Positions 1 to 7,497 are shown, counted from the first letter of the stretch. The stretch is 16,858 nucleotides of DNA from JAPLKX01 sp035530195 (GCA_035530195.1 DATKVG010000203.1:1-16858); one strand, 5' to 3'. Made by a program: numbers and translations. The notes: a model not told the origin generated them from the letters alone.

Positions 1-22
1 TTCCCGGGGGGCAGATACGCGT

Positions 23-55
23 GGGGCATGGGGCGGGTTTTTTTGTGGGGTGGGG
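23..55 (+). other. G-run cluster upstream of deoC (possible G-quadruplex)
   Basis: Five runs of three or more G fall at 23-26, 30-33, 35-37, 47-50 and 52-55, with gaps of 3, 1, 9 and 1 nt; the 9-nt gap is mostly T. The runs lie on the coding strand just upstream of the preferred deoC start at 76. Four-run combinations could fold as a G-quadruplex, but one loop is longer than the usual 7 nt limit. The region is G-rich in general, so this may be only base composition. I see no convincing promoter for deoC in positions 1-75; it may lie outside the window. Confidence 0.25.
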
Positions 56-75
56 TGCGTGGTAGGATGGTTGGC

Positions 76-801
76 ATGAGGCTGAATCGGTCGGAAATAG
101 CCCGCCTTATCGATCACACGCAGCTCCACGCGTACGCCGCGCTCGATGACATCCGGGAGCTGTGCGACGAGGCGGTCGAGCACGGGTTTGCGTCGGTGTC
201 GATCAACGGGATCTGGACGTCGTATTGCGCGAAGCGGTTGCGGGGCACGGGAGTGCGCGTGAACCCGACGGTCGGGTTCCCGCTGGGCGCGAGCACGCCG
301 CACGTGAAGTTGGAGGAGGCGCGCGAGGCCGTGGGAAACGGGGCGGACGAGTTGGACATGGTGATCAACGTGGGGGCGTTACGGTCGGGGTTTGGGGAAT
401 TCGTCGAACGCGAGATTGCGGCGATGATCAAGGCGGCGGGGGATGTGCCGGTGAAGGTCATCCTCGAGACGAGCTATTTGTCGGCGGAACAGAAGGTGGC
501 GGTGTGCGAGATGAGCGTGAGGTGCGGCGCGGCGTTTGTCAAAACGGCGACGGGGTTCGGGCTTGGCGGGGCGACCGTGGACGATGTCCGCCTGATGCGC
601 AGCGTCGTCGGCGCGAACGCCGGCGTAAAAGCGGCCGGCGGCATACGGACGTACGGTCAGGCGCGCGACCTCATCGAGGCCGGGGCAACCCGAATCGGCA
701 CCAGCGCCGGCATCGCCATCCTGGCCGACGCGCCCGAAGAGATGACCGATCTAGCCACTGGCACAGGGGGCGACGGGACGGCCGCAGACAGTGGCTTGTA
801 G
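76..801 (+). CDS. deoC: Deoxyribose-phosphate aldolase (DeoC)
   Basis: A class I aldolase that reversibly splits 2-deoxy-D-ribose 5-phosphate into glyceraldehyde 3-phosphate and acetaldehyde, in cytoplasmic deoxynucleoside catabolism. Counting from the ATG at 76 (241 aa), the fold and catalytic residues are visible: Asp94 in ELDMVINVGAL, the Schiff-base Lys156 in VKTATGFG, and Lys185 in GVKAAGGIRT. The phosphate-binding GTSAG near the end is also present. In-frame ATGs exist at 28 and 67. I prefer 76 because the family starts a few residues before the RLIDHT motif and AGGA at 64-67 is correctly spaced; the longer N-terminus is low-complexity. A tail of about 20 residues rich in Gly, Asp and Thr follows the last conserved motif. 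The gene stands alone, with a structured gap after it. The identification is secure and the start is less so. Confidence 0.95.
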   Translation: MRLNRSEIARLIDHTQLHAYAALDDIRELCDEAVEHGFASVSINGIWTSYCAKRLRGTGVRVNPTVGFPLGASTPHVKLEEAREAVGNGADELDMVINVGALRSGFGEFVEREIAAMIKAAGDVPVKVILETSYLSAEQKVAVCEMSVRCGAAFVKTATGFGLGGATVDDVRLMRSVVGANAGVKAAGGIRTYGQARDLIEAGATRIGTSAGIAILADAPEEMTDLATGTGGDGTAADSGL

Positions 802-810
802 CAAGCTACT
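790..810 (+). other. Hairpin over the deoC stop codon
   Basis: Arms 790-798 and 802-810 pair over 9 bp with one G-T wobble. The 3-nt loop is the deoC stop codon TAG. There is no T-tract after it, so it is not a standard intrinsic terminator. It could protect the 3' end of the deoC transcript or weakly terminate it. Confidence 0.45.
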
Positions 811-848
811 GCGGGGAATTCGCCGGTACTTCCCTTGAGGGGGCGCCC

Positions 849-874
849 TCATTTGTAAGCGGCCTTACAAATGA
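849..874. repeat. Perfect 11-bp inverted repeat with 4-nt loop
   Basis: Arms 849-859 (TCATTTGTAAG) and 864-874 (CTTACAAATGA) are perfect reverse complements around the loop CGGC. A second, overlapping hairpin can form from GAGGG (837-841) and CCCTC (846-850), so the two structures are mutually exclusive at 849-850. No T-tract follows on the plus strand. It sits between deoC and the promoter candidate at 917-945. It could be a factor-dependent terminator for deoC or a binding site for a dimeric regulator; the sequence does not decide between these. Confidence 0.6.
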
Positions 875-916
875 ACGGTTCCAGGAGGCGTTTCTGCCGA
901 CTTCACAATTATATGC

Positions 917-945
917 TTGCATAAAAGTATATGAAGAACTAGAAT
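917..945 (+). promoter_or_regulatory. Sigma70-type promoter candidate for the beta-helix gene
   Basis: A -35-like TTGCAT (917-922) and a -10 TAGAAT (940-945, 5 of 6 consensus bases) are separated by 17 nt. They lie in the only AT-rich island of the 237-nt gap. The -35 box overlaps a perfect palindrome, TATGC-TT-GCATA (912-923), which looks like a small operator. The inferred transcript would have a leader of roughly 85 nt before the start at 1039. Confidence 0.5.
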
Positions 946-1023
946 ATTTGGTGGCGACATCTGGGTGTAACGTGTTGTCTTGTAGGACGCACGGGGAAGA
1001 CGGTTGCCGGCGGATGAACGGTA

Positions 1024-1030
1024 AAGGAGG
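1024..1030 (+). promoter_or_regulatory. Strong ribosome binding site
   Basis: AAGGAGG lies 8 nt before the ATG at 1039. It fixes the start of the beta-helix gene and predicts efficient translation. Confidence 0.85.
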
Positions 1031-1038
1031 CACGTCCA

Positions 1039-3675
1039 ATGAAATCCCAACTAGTCGTTGTGGTGCTTTCCATTTGTTTCTTGGCGAGTGGGGTAAGCGT
1101 GGCGGATGTGTGGTACGTCAACGACGACGCGCCGCCGGGCGGTTCGGGTCTGGCCTGGGAATCGGCCATGCAAACGATCGGGGCCGCCGTGACCGCCGCA
1201 GACGTGTATGACGAGATTTGGGTGGCGCAGGGAAACTATCCACAGTCGAGCACTCTGGAACTCAAGATTGGCCAGCACCTGTACGGTGGGTTCATCGGCA
1301 ACGAACTGGATCGCATGTCTCGCGCCGCCGAGTATTACGCGACAGTCGGCAGCTTGAGCAAGCCGTGGCTGAACACGATTCTCATGGTCGGCGATTCTGG
1401 CATCGATGGCTTTGTCGTACGGGACACCAATCGTCAGTATCCTACTCCTTCCGTTAGAACCTACGGGGAAGGCGTTACTGTCTCGAATTGCGTTTTCTGG
1501 GTGGAGAACGCGTGGAGCGTACACGTTCATGTTGGACACGTCACGCTGGAGAACTGCACGTTTCAACCTTCCGGATACACTGGCGAACTGTATGTGGGTG
1601 TTCAAGGCAAAGCCACCCTAGTTCGCTGTAGTTTCTCGACTGGAAAGTTCCGACTTTGGTACGGGAAAGCTGAGTTGTTCAATTGTGTTTTTTGGGACTC
1701 TTTCGTTGAGATAGACCATAGCCCAAACGCCATCTTCACAGAATGCTGTTTTTTGGACGCCCCGAGGGCAGTAGCATGCTTCGCTAACGAGTCTGCTTCT
1801 TTTGTTCGATGTCTTTTCTCGTCAAACGAAGGCTACGACTATGGGGCCGGTATCTTCGCACGGGGGACTTCTCTTCTGAACGTGGAAGACTGTACCTTCG
1901 AGTTCAACGCGGTTGTCGAAGAGGGCGCCGGCATCAGTTTCACCGATGACCCGTACAACCCGCGCCTGTGCCAGTTGAACGTAACCGGCAGCCTGTTTTC
2001 CGGCAACTCGGCGGCCACGGGCGCGGCAATCGAGGTCAATCAGGCCTGGGCTGAAATCAAGAAGTGCACGTTTAGGAACAACTACGCAACGTCGCTTGGC
2101 GGTTGTATCCGCAGTCTTCAATCCTGCCTTATGGCTGAAAACTGCCTGTTTACGGACAACGTGTCCGAAGGGGCGGGAGGTGTTTTCTACCTGGACTCCG
2201 TCAGCGAATTGGATCTCATCAACAGCACCATTGTTGACTGTACCTCCGCACAAGGGGCGGTGGTTCAGGCGGAACATGGTTCACAAGCGCTGGTCAATAA
2301 CAGCATTGTCTGGAGCTGCGCGCCCGCAGCGCTGGCTGCGAACGGCATTATGGCCGGGATAGCTGCTACCTATTCCTGCATCGAGGGCGGGGCGCCGGGC
2401 GTGGGCAATGTGGACAAAGACCCCTGGTTTGCCGACCGGGACAACGATGACTTCAGCCTGCTGTGGGGTTCTCCCTGCGTCGATACCGGCACAGCCGAAG
2501 GTGCGCCGGGGAACGATCTGGCCGGCACGCCGCGGCCCCAGTTGGCTGGGTTTGACATGGGCGCGTTCGAGTTCGTCATCACCGATGAAGACGAAGACGG
2601 CATGGATGACTATTGGGAAACCTACTATGGCCTCAACCCGGCCGATCCCGCCGATGCCGATGAAGACGCGGACGGCGACGGCGTCACAAACGCCCAGGAA
2701 GCGGCCATCCGAAACAATCCCCAAGATCCCGACGACTGTCGCAACGCCTACTACGTCGCGACGGACGGCAACGACACTGAAGGCGACGGCTCCGAAACTG
2801 ACCCGTGGGCGACCATCGGAAAGGCCATGGCGTACGCCGGCGGGTTCTCGATGTACAAAGCCGTGAACATGTATGCCGCGGCGGGCACGTACAACGAGCC
2901 GGTCGTACTTGCGCCGCAAATCGCCCTGATCGGCGCCGGGCAGGGCATTACGCGAATTGAGTACATGGACGTGGCCGAAGACGAGCATTACGTAGTGACG
3001 GGTGCGGAAGGCGCAGCGTTGAGAGATTGCACGATCGAGGTCACCGGGCAGTACTCGGCGAGTTTTGCGTTGCTGAAGCTGGACGATCTCTCGATGGAAG
3101 TCAGCAATGTCACGTTCGACGGCGACGACAACCTCTATTCGCTCGGTGCGCTGATTTCCGGGACGGGATCGTCCGAAACCGTGATCGACGGGTGCACGTT
3201 CCGGCGCCTGTACTTCGGCGTCCAGGCTGTCAATACCGCCGCAAACGTCACCAACACGACATTCAGCGGCATCCGCGGCGACGCGATCTTTGTACGGCTG
3301 CCGGACGTGAAAAAGAACGGCGAGGCGGTTTGCACGCCGCGGCTCGGCGACGCCGCCAACGCCGATACCACCGGAAACAACATGTTCAGGAACGTGATGG
3401 GCAATTTCGTGCTCAACATGAACAACGTGACGACCAAAGCCGAAAACAACGACTGGGGCGTCTATACCGACGCGGGAATCGCCGCCAAAATGGCCGGGCC
3501 CGTGGATTACAAGCCGTTCGTAGGAGAACAAGCAGACCATGGCGACAACGGCGGGTGTTTCGCGGCGGCTGACAAGGCGTTGCCCATGCGCGCCAGCCGA
3601 AGCGGCGCCGACACCTTCATAATGATAGGCATCGCCGCCTGCCTGGCAGCCGGTAGCCGGCGCAAAAAGCACTAG
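1039..3675 (+). CDS. Secreted right-handed parallel beta-helix protein with TSP3 linker and C-terminal anchor
   Basis: An 878-residue exported protein of unknown substrate. Residues 1-22 form a signal peptide (MKSQ, a long hydrophobic run, then SVA before DVWYV). Residues 23-450 look like a pectin-lyase-type beta-helix; coils carry a recurrent Cys-x-Phe signature at Cys151, 173, 197, 216, 237, 258, 285, 343 and 369. Residues 455-512 match a 'choice-of-anchor Q' tail (NVDKDPWF to DMGAFEF). Residues 515-562 are an Asp-rich TSP3/dockerin-like calcium-binding linker. A second beta-helix begins near 569 (YYVATDGND) and runs to about 825. The end shows GDNGGCF (835-841), a hydrophobic stretch (858-873) and the basic RRKKH, resembling a cleavable C-terminal sorting signal. 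No catalytic site is recognisable; polysaccharide binding or lyase activity, or adhesion, are possibilities. The strong ribosome site fixes the start. A weak 5-bp hairpin (3677-3691) without a T-tract follows the stop. Confidence 0.85.
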   Translation: MKSQLVVVVLSICFLASGVSVADVWYVNDDAPPGGSGLAWESAMQTIGAAVTAADVYDEIWVAQGNYPQSSTLELKIGQHLYGGFIGNELDRMSRAAEYYATVGSLSKPWLNTILMVGDSGIDGFVVRDTNRQYPTPSVRTYGEGVTVSNCVFWVENAWSVHVHVGHVTLENCTFQPSGYTGELYVGVQGKATLVRCSFSTGKFRLWYGKAELFNCVFWDSFVEIDHSPNAIFTECCFLDAPRAVACFANESASFVRCLFSSNEGYDYGAGIFARGTSLLNVEDCTFEFNAVVEEGAGISFTDDPYNPRLCQLNVTGSLFSGNSAATGAAIEVNQAWAEIKKCTFRNNYATSLGGCIRSLQSCLMAENCLFTDNVSEGAGGVFYLDSVSELDLINSTIVDCTSAQGAVVQAEHGSQALVNNSIVWSCAPAALAANGIMAGIAATYSCIEGGAPGVGNVDKDPWFADRDNDDFSLLWGSPCVDTGTAEGAPGNDLAGTPRPQLAGFDMGAFEFVITDEDEDGMDDYWETYYGLNPADPADADEDADGDGVTNAQEAAIRNNPQDPDDCRNAYYVATDGNDTEGDGSETDPWATIGKAMAYAGGFSMYKAVNMYAAAGTYNEPVVLAPQIALIGAGQGITRIEYMDVAEDEHYVVTGAEGAALRDCTIEVTGQYSASFALLKLDDLSMEVSNVTFDGDDNLYSLGALISGTGSSETVIDGCTFRRLYFGVQAVNTAANVTNTTFSGIRGDAIFVRLPDVKKNGEAVCTPRLGDAANADTTGNNMFRNVMGNFVLNMNNVTTKAENNDWGVYTDAGIAAKMAGPVDYKPFVGEQADHGDNGGCFAAADKALPMRASRSGADTFIMIGIAACLAAGSRRKKH

Positions 3676-3735
3676 CAGGCGAAGAACGCCTTCACCGCAA
3701 CGAGCAGCCGTCCGCGCGTTGCCCGTACTGCCCCG

Positions 3736-5442
3736 TCATGTGTCCCCCGTTATCTTAAACAGATACTGGCGCGCCTGCTGGTCGTTGGGATCGGCCTTTA
3801 CCACTTCACGCAGCAGGCGCTCCGCCTCGGCCATGCGCGCCAAATGATAAAGACTGCGGCCCAGCACCGATTTCGCCGGCGTGTAGGCCGGGTTTGCCGC
3901 CACTATATTTTGCGCCGCGGCTGCGGCGGCCGCATAGTCTTTCTGCCGATACCGTACAACGCTCAGATTGTAAATCGCGTACTCGTAACCGGGCTTTTTC
4001 GCCAAAACCTGCTCGAGGCACGACGCGGCTTTCTCGAGTTCGTTCACGGACATCATTACGACGCCGAGGTTCGTCATCGATTCGATGTCATCCGGCCGGT
4101 ACTCGAGCGCCGCAACAAAATTTTCCGCGGCCGCCTTGTACTCGCCTTTCCGCGCGTACGTGCACCCGAGGTTATAGTGGGCGTGGGCGTTTTTCTGCGT
4201 CACGTCAATCGCGCGCGTGAAAAGCGTGACGCTGTCTCTCCAGAACGTCACCTGATACGCCGTCACCGCCCCCAGCAAGCCGATGGCAATCGCCGCGGCG
4301 GCGGGCAACAGTTTCTCCTTCGCGGGCAGCCGCCGCACCGCCAGCGGCACTCCCCACGCCAGACAGATGAAAAGGCCCGTTTGAGGGAGGTACATGTATC
4401 TGTCCGCGTGGGATTGGCCGCCCACCTGCACCAAGCCGATCACCGGCACCAGCGAGATCAAGAACCAAAGCCAGCCCACAACAAGAAACCGGTATCGCCT
4501 GGCCAAAGCCAGCGCCAGAAACGTCGCCGCGGCCAAAACCAGGATCGCCGCGGCCGCCTTCAGGACGGCGGGCTCCGCGTAGGGGTAAAGCACGCCCAGG
4601 CGCAGCGGCACGAACGTCTTTTCAATATACGTGCAGTAAGCGAGGCCCGCGTTGAGCACGCGTTGAGGCAATGCGATAACATCGAGCGTCCGAACCGCGC
4701 CGCCCGCGTGTTGCGCCGCCATCGTCAGCACCGCCGAACCCACGCTTAGCGCCGCCAGCGGGATTTTCTCGACCACGCACCGCTCGAGTGCGGCCAGCCC
4801 GCCGCGATCGAGCGAGAAGCGCTGCAGCGGCCAATAGTCGATGAGGAGAAGCAGCAACGGCGCGCTCACGAGCATCGGCTTGGCCATCAGGCCCAGCGCC
4901 AGCAGAACGACGACCACGCCGTATGCCGCGAACGCCGGCTTGCGGGCGTATCGCGCGTAGGCGAGCAGCATCAGCACGAACAGGAAATGGCTCAGGACGT
5001 CTTTCCGCTCGGCCACCCACGCTGCCGACTCGACGTGCAGCGGGTGCAACGCAAACAGCGCCGCCACAAAAAACGCCTTGCCCCGTTCGCCCGTGGTGCG
5101 CGCCAGAAAGGAAAACAGCAGCAGCGCGCTCGCTATGTGAAACGCGACATTCACCGCGTGGTGGCCGGCCGGCTCGAGCCCGAACAGTTGAACGTCGGTC
5201 ATGTGCGACAGCCACGTCAGCGGATGCCAGTTGGCGCATTCAAACGTTGTAAAGGCCCACTTGACTCCCGGCCACGTCAGGCCCGCCCGCACAACCTCGT
5301 TTTGAGTAATGTAGTAATTGTCGTCAAAACCCACGAACTCATTGCGCACGACGGCCGCGTAGGCCGCTACCGTGAGCAGAACGAGGGCCGCGTACGCGGC
5401 CGGATTAGATTTAAGTCTGGACATGAGCGAAGAGCCAGCCAT
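3736..5442 (-). CDS. TMTC-like polytopic membrane protein with C-terminal TPRs (putative GT-C glycosyltransferase)
   Basis: A 568-residue integral membrane protein. An N-terminal hydrophobic helix (about 15-32) is followed by FDDNYYI (39-45); an acidic pair after the first helix is typical of GT-C lipid-linked glycosyltransferases. NWHPLTWLSH (71-80) and HPLHVESAAWVAERKD (133-148) are hallmarks of the bacterial TMTC/DUF1736-type family. About ten further hydrophobic segments run to about residue 395. Residues 417-553 hold four TPR units beginning at NAHAHYNLG. By analogy with eukaryotic TMTC proteins it may transfer a sugar from a lipid carrier to a protein, but for this bacterial branch that is inference. 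Its ATG directly follows the panD stop (TGA-ATG, no gap), so it is translationally coupled to the pantothenate operon. An alternative ATG lies at 5424. No promoter of its own is visible. Confidence 0.8.
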   Translation of the reverse strand: MAGSSLMSRLKSNPAAYAALVLLTVAAYAAVVRNEFVGFDDNYYITQNEVVRAGLTWPGVKWAFTTFECANWHPLTWLSHMTDVQLFGLEPAGHHAVNVAFHIASALLLFSFLARTTGERGKAFFVAALFALHPLHVESAAWVAERKDVLSHFLFVLMLLAYARYARKPAFAAYGVVVVLLALGLMAKPMLVSAPLLLLLIDYWPLQRFSLDRGGLAALERCVVEKIPLAALSVGSAVLTMAAQHAGGAVRTLDVIALPQRVLNAGLAYCTYIEKTFVPLRLGVLYPYAEPAVLKAAAAILVLAAATFLALALARRYRFLVVGWLWFLISLVPVIGLVQVGGQSHADRYMYLPQTGLFICLAWGVPLAVRRLPAKEKLLPAAAAIAIGLLGAVTAYQVTFWRDSVTLFTRAIDVTQKNAHAHYNLGCTYARKGEYKAAAENFVAALEYRPDDIESMTNLGVVMMSVNELEKAASCLEQVLAKKPGYEYAIYNLSVVRYRQKDYAAAAAAAQNIVAANPAYTPAKSVLGRSLYHLARMAEAERLLREVVKADPNDQQARQYLFKITGDT

Positions 5443-5811
5443 TCAGACCTGGCTGGAATCTACGCGAACAATGCGGTTTTGCGCGTCGACGTGCACAATC
5501 GTTGGTTTAAGGTTTGCAGCCTCTTCGGGCGTCATCTGCGCGTAGGTGAGGGCGATGATCAGGTCGCCGGGCTGGCCGAGCCGTGCCGCCGCCCCGTTCA
5601 GGCAGACCGTGCCGCTGCCGCGCTCCCCGGGAATGAGGTACGTGACAAACCGTGCGCCCGTGTTGATGTTGAGCACATGCACCTGCTCGTTCACCAGGAA
5701 TCCCGCCGCCTCGATCAGGAGCGGATCGAGCGTGAGGCTGCCCGCGTAATTCAGGTCCGCCATGGTCACGGTGGCGCGGTGTACTTTGCTTTTGAGCATC
5801 GTGATCATCAT
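5443..5811 (-). CDS. panD: Aspartate 1-decarboxylase (PanD)
   Basis: Makes beta-alanine from L-aspartate for pantothenate synthesis, using a pyruvoyl cofactor produced by self-cleavage. Starting at the ATG at 5811 (122 aa, near the family's usual length), the cleavage site is Gly24-Ser25 in NYAGSLTL. The substrate-site residues Lys9, Arg54 and Tyr58 fall at the same numbers as I recall for the E. coli enzyme. An upstream in-frame ATG at 5865 would add an 18-residue Arg/Gly-rich extension inside panC; I reject it because the ATG at 5811 overlaps the panC stop as ATGA and has AGGA 9 nt upstream. The uncleaved pro-enzyme may need a maturation factor such as PanM or PanZ, and none is in the window. 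It is the fourth gene of the folK-panB-panC-panD operon. Confidence 0.96.
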   Translation of the reverse strand: MMITMLKSKVHRATVTMADLNYAGSLTLDPLLIEAAGFLVNEQVHVLNINTGARFVTYLIPGERGSGTVCLNGAAARLGQPGDLIIALTYAQMTPEEAANLKPTIVHVDAQNRIVRVDSSQV

Positions 5812-6692
5812 TTTGCCGATTCCTTTATATGAGCGCCCCCGGGGCCCGCGACCGCCGGAGCGCAATACTTGATATTGTCAATCAGGCGCGTAGCGCCGAC
5901 GCGCGCCGCCACCGCCAGGACAACACAACCCGATACCTCATCGACCGGCTCGAGGTTTTCCGCGTCCACCAGTTCCACATAATCGACTTCGATGCCGTCC
6001 AGCCGCTCGCGAACGGTCCGCACGATATCCCGCGCATTTCGCCGCCCGTTTTCGAGCAGCCACCGCGCGTGGAACAGCGCCCGCGACAGCGATAGCGCGC
6101 GCCCCCGTTCGCCGGGGCTGAGATACGCGTTGCGCGAGCTCATCGCAAGCCCGTCCGGCTCCCGCACAATGGGCATTTCGACGATCTCGACGCCCATGTC
6201 CAGGTCGCGCGCCATCCGGCGGATCACCGCGCACTGCTGCGCGTCCTTCTGGCCAAAATACGCGCGGTGCGGCAACACCGCATTGAGAAGTTTCGCCACA
6301 ACCGTCGTCACTCCCGCAAAATGGCCCGGGCGCGACCGCCCGCACAGGCCCTCGGTGAGTCGCGCCACGCTCACCGTGGTCGCGTACCCCGGCGGGTACA
6401 TGACGTCGGCCGTTGGCGCGTACACCGCGACCACGCCGCACGCCTGCGCCATCGCGCAATCCGTTTCGAACATCCGCGGATACTTGTTGAAATCTTCGTT
6501 CGGCCCGAACTGCGTCGGGTTCACGAAAATGCTGGCCACGGCCACGTCATTCTTTCGCGCGGCCTCGCGCATCAGGCTGGCGTGGCCTTCGTGCAGCGCC
6601 CCCATCGTCGGGACGAACCCGATCGTCTTGTCTTCGCGCCGCCTGTCGAGCGACCACTGGCGCATCTCGTTTGGTAGGCGCAGCACGATCAT
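5808..6692 (-). CDS. panC: Pantothenate synthetase (PanC)
   Basis: ATP-dependent ligase joining pantoate and beta-alanine to give pantothenate, via a pantoyl-adenylate intermediate, in the cytoplasm. The start at 6692 gives 294 aa, the normal length. Visible motifs are the HIGH-like PTMGALHEGH (28-37), FVNPTQFGPNEDF, the conserved FGQKDAQQ, and the KMSKS-like loop AMSSRNAYLS. The ATG overlaps the panB stop as ATGA, with AAGGAG 11 nt upstream. A longer reading frame from 6755 lies inside panB and is not needed. Its substrates come from PanB (through ketopantoate reductase, not encoded here) and PanD next door. No key residue appears to be missing. Confidence 0.97.
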   Translation of the reverse strand: MIVLRLPNEMRQWSLDRRREDKTIGFVPTMGALHEGHASLMREAARKNDVAVASIFVNPTQFGPNEDFNKYPRMFETDCAMAQACGVVAVYAPTADVMYPPGYATTVSVARLTEGLCGRSRPGHFAGVTTVVAKLLNAVLPHRAYFGQKDAQQCAVIRRMARDLDMGVEIVEMPIVREPDGLAMSSRNAYLSPGERGRALSLSRALFHARWLLENGRRNARDIVRTVRERLDGIEVDYVELVDAENLEPVDEVSGCVVLAVAARVGATRLIDNIKYCAPAVAGPGGAHIKESAK

Positions 6693-7483
6693 TTGAATTC
6701 GTGCTCCTTGCCCGGGAACTTGCCCGCCTTGACTTCTTCGATAAAACCGGTGCACGCCTCGCGCATCAGGCTGCGGACGTCGCCAAACGTTTTTGTGAAT
6801 CGCGTGGTTCCCCAGCCGAGGATGTCATGCAGCACCAGCACCTGACCGTCGCACGACGGCCCCGCGCCGATGCCGATCGTAGGAATGCTCACATCGGCGG
6901 TGATTTCGGCCGCGAGATCCGCCGGGATGCACTCGAGCACCAGCGCAAAACAGCCCGCCTCATCGAGTCCCCGCGCCTCTTCGCGCAATCGCGCCCGGCT
7001 CTCCGGCGCGCGACCCTGCACCTTGAACCCGCCGAACTGATTCACCGATTGCGGCGTCATCCCGATATGGCCCATCACCGGGATACCCGCGCGAAGGATG
7101 GCCGCGATACTCTCGCCGAACTTGTCGACGGACCCTTCCAGCTTGACCGCGTTGGCACCGGCTTCGGCCAAAAACCGGCCCGCGTTTCTGAGGGCTTCCT
7201 GCGGGCTGATCTGGTAGCTGAGGAACGGCATGTCGGCCACGAGCAGCGAGTTTTTCACCCCCCGCGCCACCATTCGCGTGTGATGGACCATTTCGTCCAT
7301 GGTGACGCTGAGCGTGTCCGGCCGGCCCATCACGACCATCCCGCACGAGTCGCCGACCAAAATAATGTCGACCCCGCACTCGTCCAGGATTTTGGCCGAA
7401 GGATAGTCGTACGCCGTAAGCATGGCGATTTTTTCGCCGGACTGCTTTCGGGCTTTTAAAGACAGAGCCGTAACTCGAGCGAT
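6689..7483 (-). CDS. panB: 3-methyl-2-oxobutanoate hydroxymethyltransferase (PanB), probable ATC start
   Basis: Transfers a hydroxymethyl group from 5,10-methylene-tetrahydrofolate to alpha-ketoisovalerate, forming ketopantoate, the first committed step of pantothenate synthesis. The first ATG (7423) begins at MLTAYDYPSA and would delete the N-terminal strand that the family has before this motif. The frame stays open upstream and encodes ARVTALSLKARKQSGEKIA, which fits a PanB N-terminus. No ATG, GTG or TTG occurs there, but an ATC at 7483 lies exactly 8 nt after AGGAGG (7492-7497). With that start the protein is 264 aa, and the metal-binding Asp residues fall at 45 (VGDSCG) and 84 (VADMPF), the numbering I recall for E. 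coli PanB. NAVKLEG and LVLECIP are also present. The folK stop lies 25 nt upstream. The function is certain; the start codon is inferred. Confidence 0.95.
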   Translation of the reverse strand: MARVTALSLKARKQSGEKIAMLTAYDYPSAKILDECGVDIILVGDSCGMVVMGRPDTLSVTMDEMVHHTRMVARGVKNSLLVADMPFLSYQISPQEALRNAGRFLAEAGANAVKLEGSVDKFGESIAAILRAGIPVMGHIGMTPQSVNQFGGFKVQGRAPESRARLREEARGLDEAGCFALVLECIPADLAAEITADVSIPTIGIGAGPSCDGQVLVLHDILGWGTTRFTKTFGDVRSLMREACTGFIEEVKAGKFPGKEHEFK

Positions 7484-7491
7484 GGCGAGAT

Positions 7492-7497
7492 CCTCCT
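7492..7497 (-). promoter_or_regulatory. Ribosome binding site pointing to the ATC start of panB
   Basis: On the minus strand AGGAGG lies 8 nt from the ATC at 7483 and 68 nt from the first ATG at 7423. It is the best ribosome site in the operon and has no other start codon at a useful distance. Confidence 0.7.

Noticed and set aside
985..1037. Possible riboswitch or leader structure (GGACG at 985-989 pairing with CGTCC at 1033-1037, with an ACGCACGGGG string recalling the c-di-GMP riboswitch)
   Set aside because: Only 5 bp close the loop and the rest of the c-di-GMP aptamer core is absent.
162..1211. Open frame of 349 codons overlapping deoC and the following gap
   Set aside because: The translation is Arg/Gly-rich and motif-free; it is the +1 shadow of deoC running into a non-coding gap.
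2281..3672. Long open frame (463 codons) antisense to the beta-helix gene
   Set aside because: It mirrors a real gene with signal peptide and domains, is rich in Arg, Val and Gly without motifs, and has no ribosome site.
3677..3691. Hairpin after the beta-helix gene as an intrinsic terminator
   Set aside because: The stem is only 5 bp and no T-tract follows on either strand.
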